Source of the DNA: Tritrichomonas foetus
Lineage: Eukaryota > Parabasalia > Tritrichomonadida > Tritrichomonadidae
Assembly (NCBI GenBank): GCA_001839685.1
Contig: MLAK01000250.1
Coordinates: 1 to 51,349 of the forward strand
Length of the DNA: 51,349 nucleotides
Direction of reading: 5' to 3'
A program made the translations under genes and the position numbers. The notes beneath the pieces were generated by a model that saw only the letters and a program-made list of their open reading frames with translations, made no database searches and was not told the DNA's origin. Positions within the stretch are counted from its first letter, which is position 1. Each line of letters begins with the position of its first letter. Of the stretch, positions 38,470-49,200 are shown piece by piece.

Positions 38470-41400
38470 TTATGTGACATTTTCTGGATCAAAAATATGA
38501 ATATAAACAGTATCATCATCTGATGAAGAAAGTACTTCTCTGTTCTGGTTTTGTGATGTAAATTCATAAACATGAATTGGTTTATCACTTGAATCATCAT
38601 CAGAATCCAGGAAAGGAAAATTGAATTCTGTATCGGAATAACATTCACTATCGGATTCAGCAAGATTACCAAAAATCGTTTTTGTTTGTTTTCTAGAAAG
38701 TAATTTAATTGAATTTTGCTTTTCATATTGTTCAGCTTCTTTTTTGGATGTAAAAATGGGTCTATCAGAACTGTGAATGATTCTATGACCTTTAGGAAAT
38801 AGTTTTACATCACTATCTAGCATACTAATTCGAAAATCTTCATTATCATATTCTTCTTCTACTTTTTCCTCACTGTACTTGATTCCATAGTTTAATTCAT
38901 AACTATTACTTTGTGAATTTCCAATAAAATCAGTTGCTTCTTCTTCTTCTGTATGCACTTTTTTGTATATTTTTGCTTGATGATTTTCTTTCTCATATTC
39001 TTGAGGTAAAGTAATTAATGAGTCAATTTTTCGTTTTATCTGAAAGTCAATTAGAAGATTCAAATCTTCTTCTTCACTCCCTTCTTCAAGGAAGGCTTGA
39101 ACATCATTTCGAATATTGTTTATGCGATAATTTATTTCGAAATCACTTTGTGATTCATCGGCAATTTCATCGGAGATGTTGCATTCTTTTCGAGATGATG
39201 AAAGAAGAGATTCACTTTCCGATAAGGATTCTATTTTATTAACATTAATATTGTATAATTCATTCTGAACAACATTGGATGTTTCATAACTATAATTATA
39301 TGAAGAACTAAATCGAGATTCAGTCAAAGTTTCCATTTTTTCAATGTTACTTTCTCTTTCATTTTGTAAATCATTCAATTCTTTAGTGTCTATATCAACT
39401 TTAGCATTTCCATCATCTGTTTCCTGGCAATTCAGAAAAACTTGTTCTGGATTATTATCTGAAGTAATTAATGGTTTCTCGTGACCTGAAATTCTTTCAT
39501 TGACTTCTTCAGATGTACATTTTATATTATCATTAATTTCGTGAATTTTTTGGTTTTCTTTAATTTCTTTGTCTTCTTTAGTTTCTTTGTCTTCTTTAAT
39601 TTGTTTGTTTTCTTTAGTTTCTTTGCCCTCTTTAGATTCTTTGTCTTCTTTAGTTTCTTTATCTTTTGACTTTTGTTGCTTTTTATGATTGGATAATTTT
39701 TCATTTTTCTGGGATTTGTCACTGCATGATATGTCTGAATCCACATAATTAGGTGATTTTGCAGAAGATAATTTTTCCATTAGTTCCATTGCGTGGTCTT
39801 GAATATATTGTTCAAGTATTTTTTGCATTTCTGTATCATTTGAAATATCTTCATCGAAAGAACTTGGAAGTTGAATTAGCAAATCAGATTCAGTATTTTT
39901 TTCACTAGATGAAAAATTATTTTCATTTAATGTTTCTCTATTTGCCAATGAAATGATTTTATCTTCTTCAATATTTTGAATGTTTTCAAGATCATTTTTT
40001 CCATTAATAGTTTCTTGATGCTTTTGATTATTTACAGGCGATTTAATTTTTTCAATCGAATCATTTTTATTCTTCATGATAGTTTTTGAATCATCAATTA
40101 TTTCGTTCTCGATCTTAATATTATTTTGATCTTCTTCTTCAATTTGCGAATGATACACATTATTTTGATTATTTTGTTTATTCCCCATCATTTCAACAAT
40201 ATCATTCTCTATGCTATCAAAGGAATTAATATTGGTTTGATTTGTGAATGAATTGATGTGATCCTTTTCTATATGATTTTCGTTGTCAAAACATGCTTCA
40301 ATTATCTGCTTTGAAGCTTCATCACATTCTAAAATAACAGTTTGAGGATGCGATTTTCTTTCAAAACTGACAATATTGTTAGCTTCATTATTTACTTGGA
40401 TTGCTTGAATAAATCTGGAGTTTTCACTTGAGTCATCAAAGAAAAGTGGTGGGTCAGAATTTCCACTATTTTCTTCTGGCTCAGTGACTTGATAATATGG
40501 AAGTCTGTTTTTGATGAACATTGGAGGCCCATCACTGACATTTTCGGAATCATAAATTGGTGGGTTGCTTAATATAGAAGAATCAATCGATTCAAGCGAA
40601 GATTGTGACTGAATAAATTGAAAGTTTACTTGATCAGTTGTATCATGATAAACAAAATCTTTTTCTGCATTGTTGCTCCGGTTTTTCTCATTAAATAAAG
40701 AAAAATTAGAATAATCACTACTTTCAATAATTTTACCAACTAATTTTTTTTCTACTTTTTCTGGTCTCTTTTTTCGTCTTTTGATTTCATTTTCGATTTT
40801 TTCTTCGGGTTTTTTAACTTTATTTTTCGCTTTACTGAGAGTATTATATTCATTCATATCGCTTTTGAAGTTATTTACATTTTTTCTTAACCATCGATGA
40901 TACCAAATGTCATAATATCTTGATTTCAATTGAAATTGCTTGAAAAATAAAAAATGGTCAATTTTTTCAGCTTGTTTTTCACTTCGAACTGAAATTCTAG
41001 TCGAAATACTATTCTGCTCACTTTGGCTGTCAGAAAATACTGAACTGTCACTTTTATATGATTCAGATAAATCTTCAAAATCTATCTTTTTTGGTGAAGC
41101 TTGAATTGAAATTGACTTTTTCCCGGCTTTTTTCGATTGGTCGAAAGTTTTCTGTGGCGATTTTTTTCGTGGATTCGAAATCAGTTTCTTGTTTTTGTAT
41201 TGATATTTTGGATTAGGTGTATAATGAACTTGTTTTTCGAATATTTGGGTTGGATCGATTCGATAATTAAATCTATTTGGTGATTTCTTTCTGCTTTTTA
41301 ATCGTTTTGGTTCGGAATATCTCGATGAAAGTTTCGTGGATGACTTTTTAGGAGTAGAAGTAGTTTTTTTGCCATAAATAGCATTGTTGATTTGCGTAAT

Positions 41401-41490
41401 TTCTTTTTCCAATTCTGCTCGACTCTTCATTAGTTGCGTGATTCCCTTTATTCTCGAGAAAAGATCAAATTTATTCTCTTCATCTTCCAT
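38470..41490 (-). CDS. Large disordered protein with one Sfi1-like segment
   Basis: 1006-aa minus-strand protein, mostly disordered and rich in Asn, Ser, Glu and Lys. A short N-terminal coiled coil (RAELEKEITQINNAIYG) is followed by a basic region. Near residues 180-205, HFLFFKQFQLKSRYYDIWYHRWL has the spacing of a Sfi1-type helix, with Phe and Trp at regular distances, so binding to a centrin-like protein is possible. A Lys-Glu-Thr/Asp tract of about 40 residues (KETKEDKE units, 39530-39665) looks like a single alpha-helix or a slippage product. The C-terminus is acidic. The start follows immediately on a short divergent promoter. No orthologue recognised; cytoskeletal placement is speculative. 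Confidence 0.65.
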   Translation of the reverse strand: MEDEENKFDLFSRIKGITQLMKSRAELEKEITQINNAIYGKKTTSTPKKSSTKLSSRYSEPKRLKSRKKSPNRFNYRIDPTQIFEKQVHYTPNPKYQYKNKKLISNPRKKSPQKTFDQSKKAGKKSISIQASPKKIDFEDLSESYKSDSSVFSDSQSEQNSISTRISVRSEKQAEKIDHFLFFKQFQLKSRYYDIWYHRWLRKNVNNFKSDMNEYNTLSKAKNKVKKPEEKIENEIKRRKKRPEKVEKKLVGKIIESSDYSNFSLFNEKNRSNNAEKDFVYHDTTDQVNFQFIQSQSSLESIDSSILSNPPIYDSENVSDGPPMFIKNRLPYYQVTEPEENSGNSDPPLFFDDSSENSRFIQAIQVNNEANNIVSFERKSHPQTVILECDEASKQIIEACFDNENHIEKDHINSFTNQTNINSFDSIENDIVEMMGNKQNNQNNVYHSQIEEEDQNNIKIENEIIDDSKTIMKNKNDSIEKIKSPVNNQKHQETINGKNDLENIQNIEEDKIISLANRETLNENNFSSSEKNTESDLLIQLPSSFDEDISNDTEMQKILEQYIQDHAMELMEKLSSAKSPNYVDSDISCSDKSQKNEKLSNHKKQQKSKDKETKEDKESKEGKETKENKQIKEDKETKEDKEIKENQKIHEINDNIKCTSEEVNERISGHEKPLITSDNNPEQVFLNCQETDDGNAKVDIDTKELNDLQNERESNIEKMETLTESRFSSSYNYSYETSNVVQNELYNINVNKIESLSESESLLSSSRKECNISDEIADESQSDFEINYRINNIRNDVQAFLEEGSEEEDLNLLIDFQIKRKIDSLITLPQEYEKENHQAKIYKKVHTEEEEATDFIGNSQSNSYELNYGIKYSEEKVEEEYDNEDFRISMLDSDVKLFPKGHRIIHSSDRPIFTSKKEAEQYEKQNSIKLLSRKQTKTIFGNLAESDSECYSDTEFNFPFLDSDDDSSDKPIHVYEFTSQNQNREVLSSSDDDTVYIHIFDPENVT

Positions 41491-41629
41491 GAAGAGGTGA
41501 GGAATTTATTATCTTATCGTACGTTACTCATTCAAAAACTTCGATAGAAATTTTTAAATTTTTAAATGGCCTTAAGTGATATATGTTGAAAATATAGATT
41601 TGGCAAATATCAATCGATATTGATCATAA
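41491..41629. promoter_or_regulatory. Compact divergent promoter
   Basis: Only 139 bases separate the ATG codons of the minus-strand disordered protein and the + strand solenoid protein, so both promoters must lie here. It contains ATCAATCGATATTGAT, an imperfect palindrome centred on ATCGAT (about 41609-41624), and a minus-strand TCACC near the disordered-protein start. Confidence 0.6.
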
Positions 41630-44600
41630 ATGGAATCTATCGAAAAACAATTAATAACATCACTTATCACAATATTAATTACATCCCAGACAACTGATTC
41701 TACCACAATTTATCATTCATTAAAACGACTACCTCAATTTCAAACCGCAGCAAATTATATGATCGATTTACTGACTAAAAGTACAGATTTAAATGTCAAA
41801 ACACGATCAGCCAAATTATATTTCAATTATATCAAAGAAAAATCACATCAACTTTCAACTCTTGATCATTCAATAATTTTTGATCATTTTAAAACTTTAG
41901 TTTGTGAAACTCCACCATTATCTTCTATTGATGATTATAAATTGTATGCAGAAGGTTTAATTTTATTAATCAAAAGCATGACAACTTTTTCACCATCATC
42001 TTTATACTCAACAATCATTTCATGGTCAAATGATTTCACAGCTACTGCACTTTATGCACTTTCAACAATAGATGAATCATTTATCGGACATTGTTTATCA
42101 ACAATTGTTCTTAATTATAATGAAAAAATGTCAACAATTGCTCCACTTTCTTTTTTATTCCAAAGTTTTACACAAGAAACTGTTAATGCCACAGTTTCTG
42201 AGTTTTTTGTCTCAAAAAATGTATTAAAGAAGGTTCAAGACACAATTATCGAATTTTTCAAAACAACTGACGATACACAAGAATTAAAGTTCACTTTAGG
42301 ATTTTCTTTACTTGGTTCAATTCTTCATTTTCTCCCTGATGCAGATTCTCGGAGTTTTTATTTAAACATTTCTCATCATATTTTTAATATTGTTAAAAAT
42401 TGTGATAATAAAATGAGAATAACTGCTTTGGAAGCACTTTGTAATCTTCCTGTGACCGATGGTGATGGAACTTTTAATGTTGCAATGCAAATATCATCAA
42501 TTGTACCAGCATTCGCGAAATCAATTACGGACTTTGATGGTGATGCTGCAAACAGACTCATTGATTTCATTGATAGACGATCAATAGAAAAGTGTCAATT
42601 TGCAGAAATTATAAAACAACTTTTTGATTATCCTGACCAAGTGAACAGTGCAGCATTACTTGCATGTAGATATGATCTTGTTGAAAAATTCAATTCCCAA
42701 ATTTTCCCAGAAATTTGTGAAAACGAAATCCAAGGATTAACATGTTGTTTTGCAATTGAATATTTAAATGATCATCATAAATTAGAGCGGAGTGCATCGA
42801 AATCTATAATTAAAACTATTTTATCTGCAACTAAATTCCAAAATCGAATACTAAATAAAGAACTACCACGTTCATTTGACCAGCTTCTTTCTGTTTTGAA
42901 ATTGGAAGATGTTTTGATTGAATTTTATGAAAATTGCCACTTTTTGTTAGATAGTATAACAATGGTTGATAAGATTATTTCGATCCTAATTTCTTTCAGT
43001 AACCAACAAAAAGAATTTAATGGATTAGAAAAAATTGCATCTGATGAATCATTCTCAGAGAAAGTTTATCCATTTTTATTGAAGTTTGTAGTTAGTGAAA
43101 AAGATACCAAATTATTCCTTTCTTATTTATTCATTATTGGATTCTTGAATTCAGCAAAAACCGGAAAATTAGTTGATGTTGGATCACTTTCTGATTATCC
43201 AATATCTCAAATATTTGAAATTTTAATTCCTGAATCATGCATTGATATCCTCCATGAAAAAGCACTTCAAGATATAGATAAGATTGAAGGTGCATCAATA
43301 GTTGCAATTTCTTTAAAGAATACATCGAAGCCTAATCCAGCAACCATTACTCAATCAATAATGAACAAGAATCCATTCAATGATTTATTATTTGAACGAT
43401 TCTTTTCAAGTGCTGCTTATCTTAATAGTGATGAAACTATAAAATATTTAGCACAAATTACACTTTTCGAAGATAAAAAGGAAGAATCAACTTTTATTAA
43501 AAGAACAATGATGTCATTTTTCTTTCAAGAAATGCCACCAACTCCAAAATTCAATCCAGAGACATTATTGAATATATTAAATTATGTTTCCACTCTAAAA
43601 ATGAAGCCTTCAAGTGTTTCACTTCTCTTCCGCTTGTTTAATTCAATTTACGACAATGATGGAAAGTCTTTGTTTATTTTCACAAAACTTTGCAAGCAGC
43701 ATCAAAAATGTAATATTTCAGATCAATTTATCCAATTCATAATTACTTCTGATTTCTTTGTGGAAACCATTCCTGATTTCCTCTATCATGTTGAAGAATT
43801 AGGAAGTGAAATTCTCTGTAAAGCATTAAATACTTATTTCACTTTTTCGTCTTCCCAGAATTTTAGGTTGTTTTGTGAATCTGCTTTCGCAAATTATCAG
43901 ATCAAAAATGAAAAAGATGATGAATCAACAATCAACAATAGTAATAGTGAAAATACTGAACAGTTATGTTTCAATTTACTTGCTGAACAGCTTTTGAAAA
44001 AAACAGATATTTATAAAATGATGAGTTTTGCTCTCCAATTATGCCAATACCGCATCATTGGATGTTCCAAAGAGACAATTTCTAAGCTTACTATTCAAAC
44101 TGCGATGAATATATTATCAAATGATGATAATTTGAAAACTCTTTGTCAAAATGTACTCCAAGAAATGTATTTGAAAGATAAAAATGAACTACCAGTAAAT
44201 CAAATCACAAGCGTACCTTTTAATGAAGCTGTTGATAATATTTGTTTATTCTTTGATGTGATCGTAGAATCAGAGATTTTCCAAGAGTTTTCAGAAGCAA
44301 TAATAAATATGATATGTGAAGTTACACCAATTGAATTACCAATTGCCGCATTGGCACTTTCGATTTGTAAGAAACAGAAGTTTTCACAAAAATTGATTTT
44401 ATATTTAACCAAAGAAGGATATACAAATCATGCGTTTATCAAATATTTGGTTGAAAATGCAATATCTGAAGCAATTAATTCACACAATTATCAAGATTTT
44501 ATTGATACTTTAGTGACTAATAACGATTTATCAAATAAATTTTCAAGAGAATTAATTGTTAAACAATTTAAATTTAATGAAAATTATCATAAAGAACTAA

Positions 44601-45961
44601 TAAATTATGTGTTTAGTTTATTTATGAAAGATTTCAAGACCAAGTTGAATGACAATGATGTTCAAACCGGAAAAGTGCAACTATACTTATTAATTTGTGC
44701 CTCAAATACTGTTAAAGAAGACGATTATCGATTAATTTGGCTTTCTTGCTTTGTTTTCTCTAATTTTTACCGATCAGCTAATCATTTGTCAATCATCCCA
44801 AAGCGAGAATGCAGAGTTGTTTTGAATAATTCCATTAAATCAATCTTTTCTCGATTAAGATTTGAGTGTCCAGAAATTGAAGACCGTGATGTTGTTTTAA
44901 TTGAATCATTTGCCAAACGAATAGCACAATTCATTTTTTCTTTAACAACAGAGGATATTAAAGCTGTTTTTAAAGCACGAAAAGAAATTCATTTCAAGAA
45001 AATCATTCCCTCTGATATAATTGTAGTCTCTACATTGGTTCTCTCTTATCTCCTAAAACTCTATTCACGACTGAAACATCCGAACACAAGCTCAACAAAT
45101 TTAAATTTATTGTTAAATGAAAATAACCAAAACACTAATCAAGAAAGTCAAGAATCTAATAATAATAATAAGCAAAAGAATAATGAAGATGAAGAGTTAG
45201 ATTATTTAACAACCGATATTGCTGAACTTTCGATATTTGGAAAAGATGAAGCGTGTCGAATTATTTCTGCAAAATTCGCCACTTTGTTTACAGGAAGCAA
45301 TTTGAAACTATTTTCTGAAGAAAACAGACAAAAATTATTGAATTGTGCAATTCGAAGTTTGATTACTCCAGATAAAATCACTCAAAATCCGAATGTTATT
45401 TTCTTGTCAACATTACTAACTGTCACGCCAAAAGAATCAATTTTTAAGGAGAAAAAGCGACTTTTGGAATCAATCACAAAATGCTTTGATATGAAAGAAA
45501 TTGTAGGAATAGAAATTCTTCTTGATTCGCTTCAATCCATCGTTTCTGTTGATCCTGCAATTGAACCTTTCAATAATATGGGCCAAATTTCTATTCCTAG
45601 GTTGTTTATTTTAAGTGTAAATGATAGTGAAGTGATTCGTCGAAAGTCCACCGAAATTTTGAAATTATTGTCAAGAAATGATGATTTTATTACTGGATTT
45701 GTAGAAATTCTTGGAATTGATGCTGTTACAATTTTCGGCAATTTCTTTGTTGACTGGAGCTCTAAAAATGGATTGAATAAATATTCATTAGAACTATTAG
45801 TGAAAATTTCACATGCATTGAAATCCAAAACAAATAAAAACACAATTGCAAACTTTTTAAAGAAGGTTGGAGCCATTCTACTTCCAATTGTGTATGATTC
45901 TGGTAGTAATAGTTCACTTCAAGCCTTATCAATTGAAATTCTCTCTGTTTTAATGGAATGA
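41630..45961 (+). CDS. Large HEAT/ARM-like alpha-solenoid protein
   Basis: 1443-aa protein made almost wholly of amphipathic helices, with no TM segment and no catalytic motif. The N-terminus, with PQFQTAANYMIDLLTK then VKTRSAKLYFNYI, resembles the importin-beta/exportin opening, where a conserved helix (..lpvRqaAaiyLKN.I...) follows the first repeat. The length is also longer than but compatible with large karyopherins. An Asn/Gln/Glu insert (LLNENNQNTNQESQ, about 1160-1190) is probably a loop. The last 250 residues hold clear HEAT-like pairs (IPRLFILSVNDSEVIRRKS). A nuclear transport receptor is one possibility; a generic HEAT scaffold, such as a subunit of a TOR-like complex or a clathrin-adaptor type protein, is another. 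ATG start chosen. Confidence 0.6.
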   Translation: MESIEKQLITSLITILITSQTTDSTTIYHSLKRLPQFQTAANYMIDLLTKSTDLNVKTRSAKLYFNYIKEKSHQLSTLDHSIIFDHFKTLVCETPPLSSIDDYKLYAEGLILLIKSMTTFSPSSLYSTIISWSNDFTATALYALSTIDESFIGHCLSTIVLNYNEKMSTIAPLSFLFQSFTQETVNATVSEFFVSKNVLKKVQDTIIEFFKTTDDTQELKFTLGFSLLGSILHFLPDADSRSFYLNISHHIFNIVKNCDNKMRITALEALCNLPVTDGDGTFNVAMQISSIVPAFAKSITDFDGDAANRLIDFIDRRSIEKCQFAEIIKQLFDYPDQVNSAALLACRYDLVEKFNSQIFPEICENEIQGLTCCFAIEYLNDHHKLERSASKSIIKTILSATKFQNRILNKELPRSFDQLLSVLKLEDVLIEFYENCHFLLDSITMVDKIISILISFSNQQKEFNGLEKIASDESFSEKVYPFLLKFVVSEKDTKLFLSYLFIIGFLNSAKTGKLVDVGSLSDYPISQIFEILIPESCIDILHEKALQDIDKIEGASIVAISLKNTSKPNPATITQSIMNKNPFNDLLFERFFSSAAYLNSDETIKYLAQITLFEDKKEESTFIKRTMMSFFFQEMPPTPKFNPETLLNILNYVSTLKMKPSSVSLLFRLFNSIYDNDGKSLFIFTKLCKQHQKCNISDQFIQFIITSDFFVETIPDFLYHVEELGSEILCKALNTYFTFSSSQNFRLFCESAFANYQIKNEKDDESTINNSNSENTEQLCFNLLAEQLLKKTDIYKMMSFALQLCQYRIIGCSKETISKLTIQTAMNILSNDDNLKTLCQNVLQEMYLKDKNELPVNQITSVPFNEAVDNICLFFDVIVESEIFQEFSEAIINMICEVTPIELPIAALALSICKKQKFSQKLILYLTKEGYTNHAFIKYLVENAISEAINSHNYQDFIDTLVTNNDLSNKFSRELIVKQFKFNENYHKELINYVFSLFMKDFKTKLNDNDVQTGKVQLYLLICASNTVKEDDYRLIWLSCFVFSNFYRSANHLSIIPKRECRVVLNNSIKSIFSRLRFECPEIEDRDVVLIESFAKRIAQFIFSLTTEDIKAVFKARKEIHFKKIIPSDIIVVSTLVLSYLLKLYSRLKHPNTSSTNLNLLLNENNQNTNQESQESNNNNKQKNNEDEELDYLTTDIAELSIFGKDEACRIISAKFATLFTGSNLKLFSEENRQKLLNCAIRSLITPDKITQNPNVIFLSTLLTVTPKESIFKEKKRLLESITKCFDMKEIVGIEILLDSLQSIVSVDPAIEPFNNMGQISIPRLFILSVNDSEVIRRKSTEILKLLSRNDDFITGFVEILGIDAVTIFGNFFVDWSSKNGLNKYSLELLVKISHALKSKTNKNTIANFLKKVGAILLPIVYDSGSNSSLQALSIEILSVLME

Positions 45962-46236
45962 ATTGACAGAGATATTGTGTAAATAATAAATTATTATATG
46001 ACCAATTAGATTATTAATATATTCACAGTCTTTACAAATCTATTCAATTATAGTTATATTTTTGAATGCGTATGACATTATATAAATAATGAAAGTTTCA
46101 GAATAGAATTCCTCTTTTTCATAAATGCATCAAATTTTTTAGTTAACGTATATAAATTAAACGTTACTTGAAATTAACCTGAAACCAATCGTATTTCACC
46201 TTGAAAATTTTCAAAAGGAAATTTTCGAAAGACAAA

Positions 46237-49200
46237 ATGGATGAAGAAGACTCGAAAATCTATGAATTCGGAATTGTTGAAGAGTCTCGCCTTTCATTCA
46301 AATCGAAAACGCTTGGAACTATCGTTCCATTTCAAAGAAGAGATTATCTTGTGATCGGACAAAAAAATTTAATTCGATTCGATTCAACCGAAGTGAAAGA
46401 CACATATCCTTACGTTTTAACTGCGCTTTTATATATTCCCAAATACGAATTATACGTTGGTGTAACCGCTCACTCAGCCGAATTTATCATCATTTTTGAA
46501 TCCAGCCTTAAGCGTCATATAATGACTGGTGTAAAAACGGAGGACCCAGCGATCTTTAATATTCTCTATTCAGAAGAATCTTCGTCTTTAATCACAGCCG
46601 GAGATCATTTAAAATCGTGGACTTTCAAATACACTCCTTCAACATGCCGAGTAGTTTTTGAATTACCTGATATTAAAATTTCACCATTAGCAACAATTTT
46701 ATTTGATTGCAAATGGCCAATTATGACACCACCAATGTTTGACAACCACAAAGAGGAACTTTTAATCAATGATTTCAGAGGCAACATTATTTCATATAGT
46801 ATTAAAGGAAAACGAAATGGAGTTGCTGTAAACTATGGCTGTACAGATGTGGAAAGCTGTTTTGCTTATAATTCTGACACACGCCAATTTATGTCAAACA
46901 ACATCCTTCAAGGGGCAGTTATATGGAATCGAAATGGAAGTAATAGTGATCAATCATTTATGGGAAGTTCTGCTGTTTTATATATTCAATTCCTCGATGA
47001 TGAGTTTGTTATAATTCTTGATGCAAGAAATATGATAACTATTATGGATATTAAAACTTTTCGATTTTTCAATGTTTATCAAGTTGATCGTGATGTGAAT
47101 AGGATTTTTTATTTCAAAGAACCTTATCCACGATTACTTCTTTGCAGTAAAACTGATGTAATCATACTCAGAATTACAATTCCATGGCGTTTATGGCATA
47201 CCACTGTTTCACGAGCTATTCAAATGACACGAAATAATAAATTCAACGAAGCAGGAAGAATATTAGTTCAATTATCTAATTCTCATATTCGATTACTATC
47301 ACCGATAAATGCATCAATTCTTACAGGTATCACTCTACAAAACCTGTCAGAACCAATCTCAATTCATTATGATCGTGGTATCATGGAATTACCAGAGCAC
47401 CATCGGGATCAAATATTGATTCCTTTAGAAGATGGGACAATGCAAATCTTTGGAACTGGTTCAAATCCTTGTACTGTTGTTGATACCCTTGAAATGAAAA
47501 TATTATGTGTTTGTATTTGTTTTTATAATGGAAATTGGTGTTTTTGTTACGGTACTGCTGGCGGTAATTTAATGATTTATGATTACTTAACTATGAAGCT
47601 TGTTAGTCGAATTGTTGCCTATCCTGCTCCAATCTTAAATGTATTTTATCACCAACCGAGCGATTCTATCCTCGTAGTGATTAGTGACCGAGTTATTCGA
47701 TTGAATTTATCATCTGGAAATACTTTTGAATTCATTCGTTTAAAGAGCACAAAAATGTATTTGTATTTTGATGGAATTCTCTTTTTTGCGCAAGAATCAG
47801 GAAAAATAAGAAGTGTATGTATGAATGAAAGTGGAATTTTAGTAAAACATGATTCAGATGGAATGAACATGCATGATGGGCCGATTACTGGATTGTCTCT
47901 AGGATCGACTTTCTTTGTAAGCTGTTCAGTGGATAAATCACTTCGTGTTTTCAATAGAGACTTCACGCAAAGATGTTTGATTATCTTTCCATTACCTTTA
48001 TATTCTTGTTGTGCATTAAATGGAAAAAGAGATGTTCTTGTTGCCACTGAAAATGAAATTATGATAATTAATGGATCCTTAATATTTGAAGATCAAATTG
48101 ATGAGGAAATTCCAGAAATTGATAATTTTGATAGAAAACGCGACTTTTTGACTTCTGAAGTTTCAATGTTTGCTAATGAAGAAGAAGAAGTCAAAGAAGC
48201 TCTGCTTTCTCAAAAGAAAGTTGCACCAGAATCACCAACATCAATGAGAATAAGTTCAAGAAGGAGATTATTTGCTGAAGCACTAAAAAGATCACAATTA
48301 GAAAGAGAAAGACAATTGAAAGAACAACTTGAATCCGCACAAAACTCACCGACTAATAAGCGACTTGAAATGATTCTCGAAGAAGCTAAGAAGAGACAAC
48401 AGCTTGAAGCTGAAGAAGCCGAAAAGGCCAAAAATAATGAAAATGAACAAAAAGAAACAGTTGAATATGAATATGAAGAAGAAAGTGAAAGTGAAGAAGA
48501 AGAAAATGAAACTCCTGAGCCACCAATTGATGTTTCACCATCTGAAGAAACTAAAACAGAACCAGAACTAGAGCCAAAACCAGAACCAGAGCCAGAACAG
48601 AAGCCACCATCACAAAAACAGTCTCAAGAAAAACCTGTACAACAAAATCAGTTACCAAGTAAACCAGCACCAAGACCATATCGACCACCTCCAACAAATC
48701 CAAGACCACCAGTCATGTCAAACCGTCCCGCTCGTCAGCCACCTGCTTCAAGTAAGCCTTCTAATGTTAAACAATCCGTTCACACTTATCCAGAGCCAGA
48801 AAGTTCTGAAACATCAAAACCAAAAAAGACTGGAAAGAAAAAAAGACCTTCTTCTAAACGAAAACAACCAAAAGATTCTCATCTCGTTTCAAATTTGAAA
48901 ACAAAATCTACACAATTTGTAAATCAAGAAGAAAATCAAGATACTAAGCCGGCAAAACAAATAACAATGTCAACAAAATTGTATTCACCAACAGAATCAA
49001 ATACGAAATCCCCTAGTTTTGTTGCCAATATTCCAACTTTCAAGAAAATGAGGCGTTCACCAACACCAACATCAAATAATATTTATAAAAAAGGTTCACG
49101 AACTTCAACTAGTTACTTAAAAGCGAAGAATCTGCATCGTAGTAAAACTCCAGAGCCTCGAATTGCAATAATTTGTACAATGAGTCCTCCAGTAAACATC

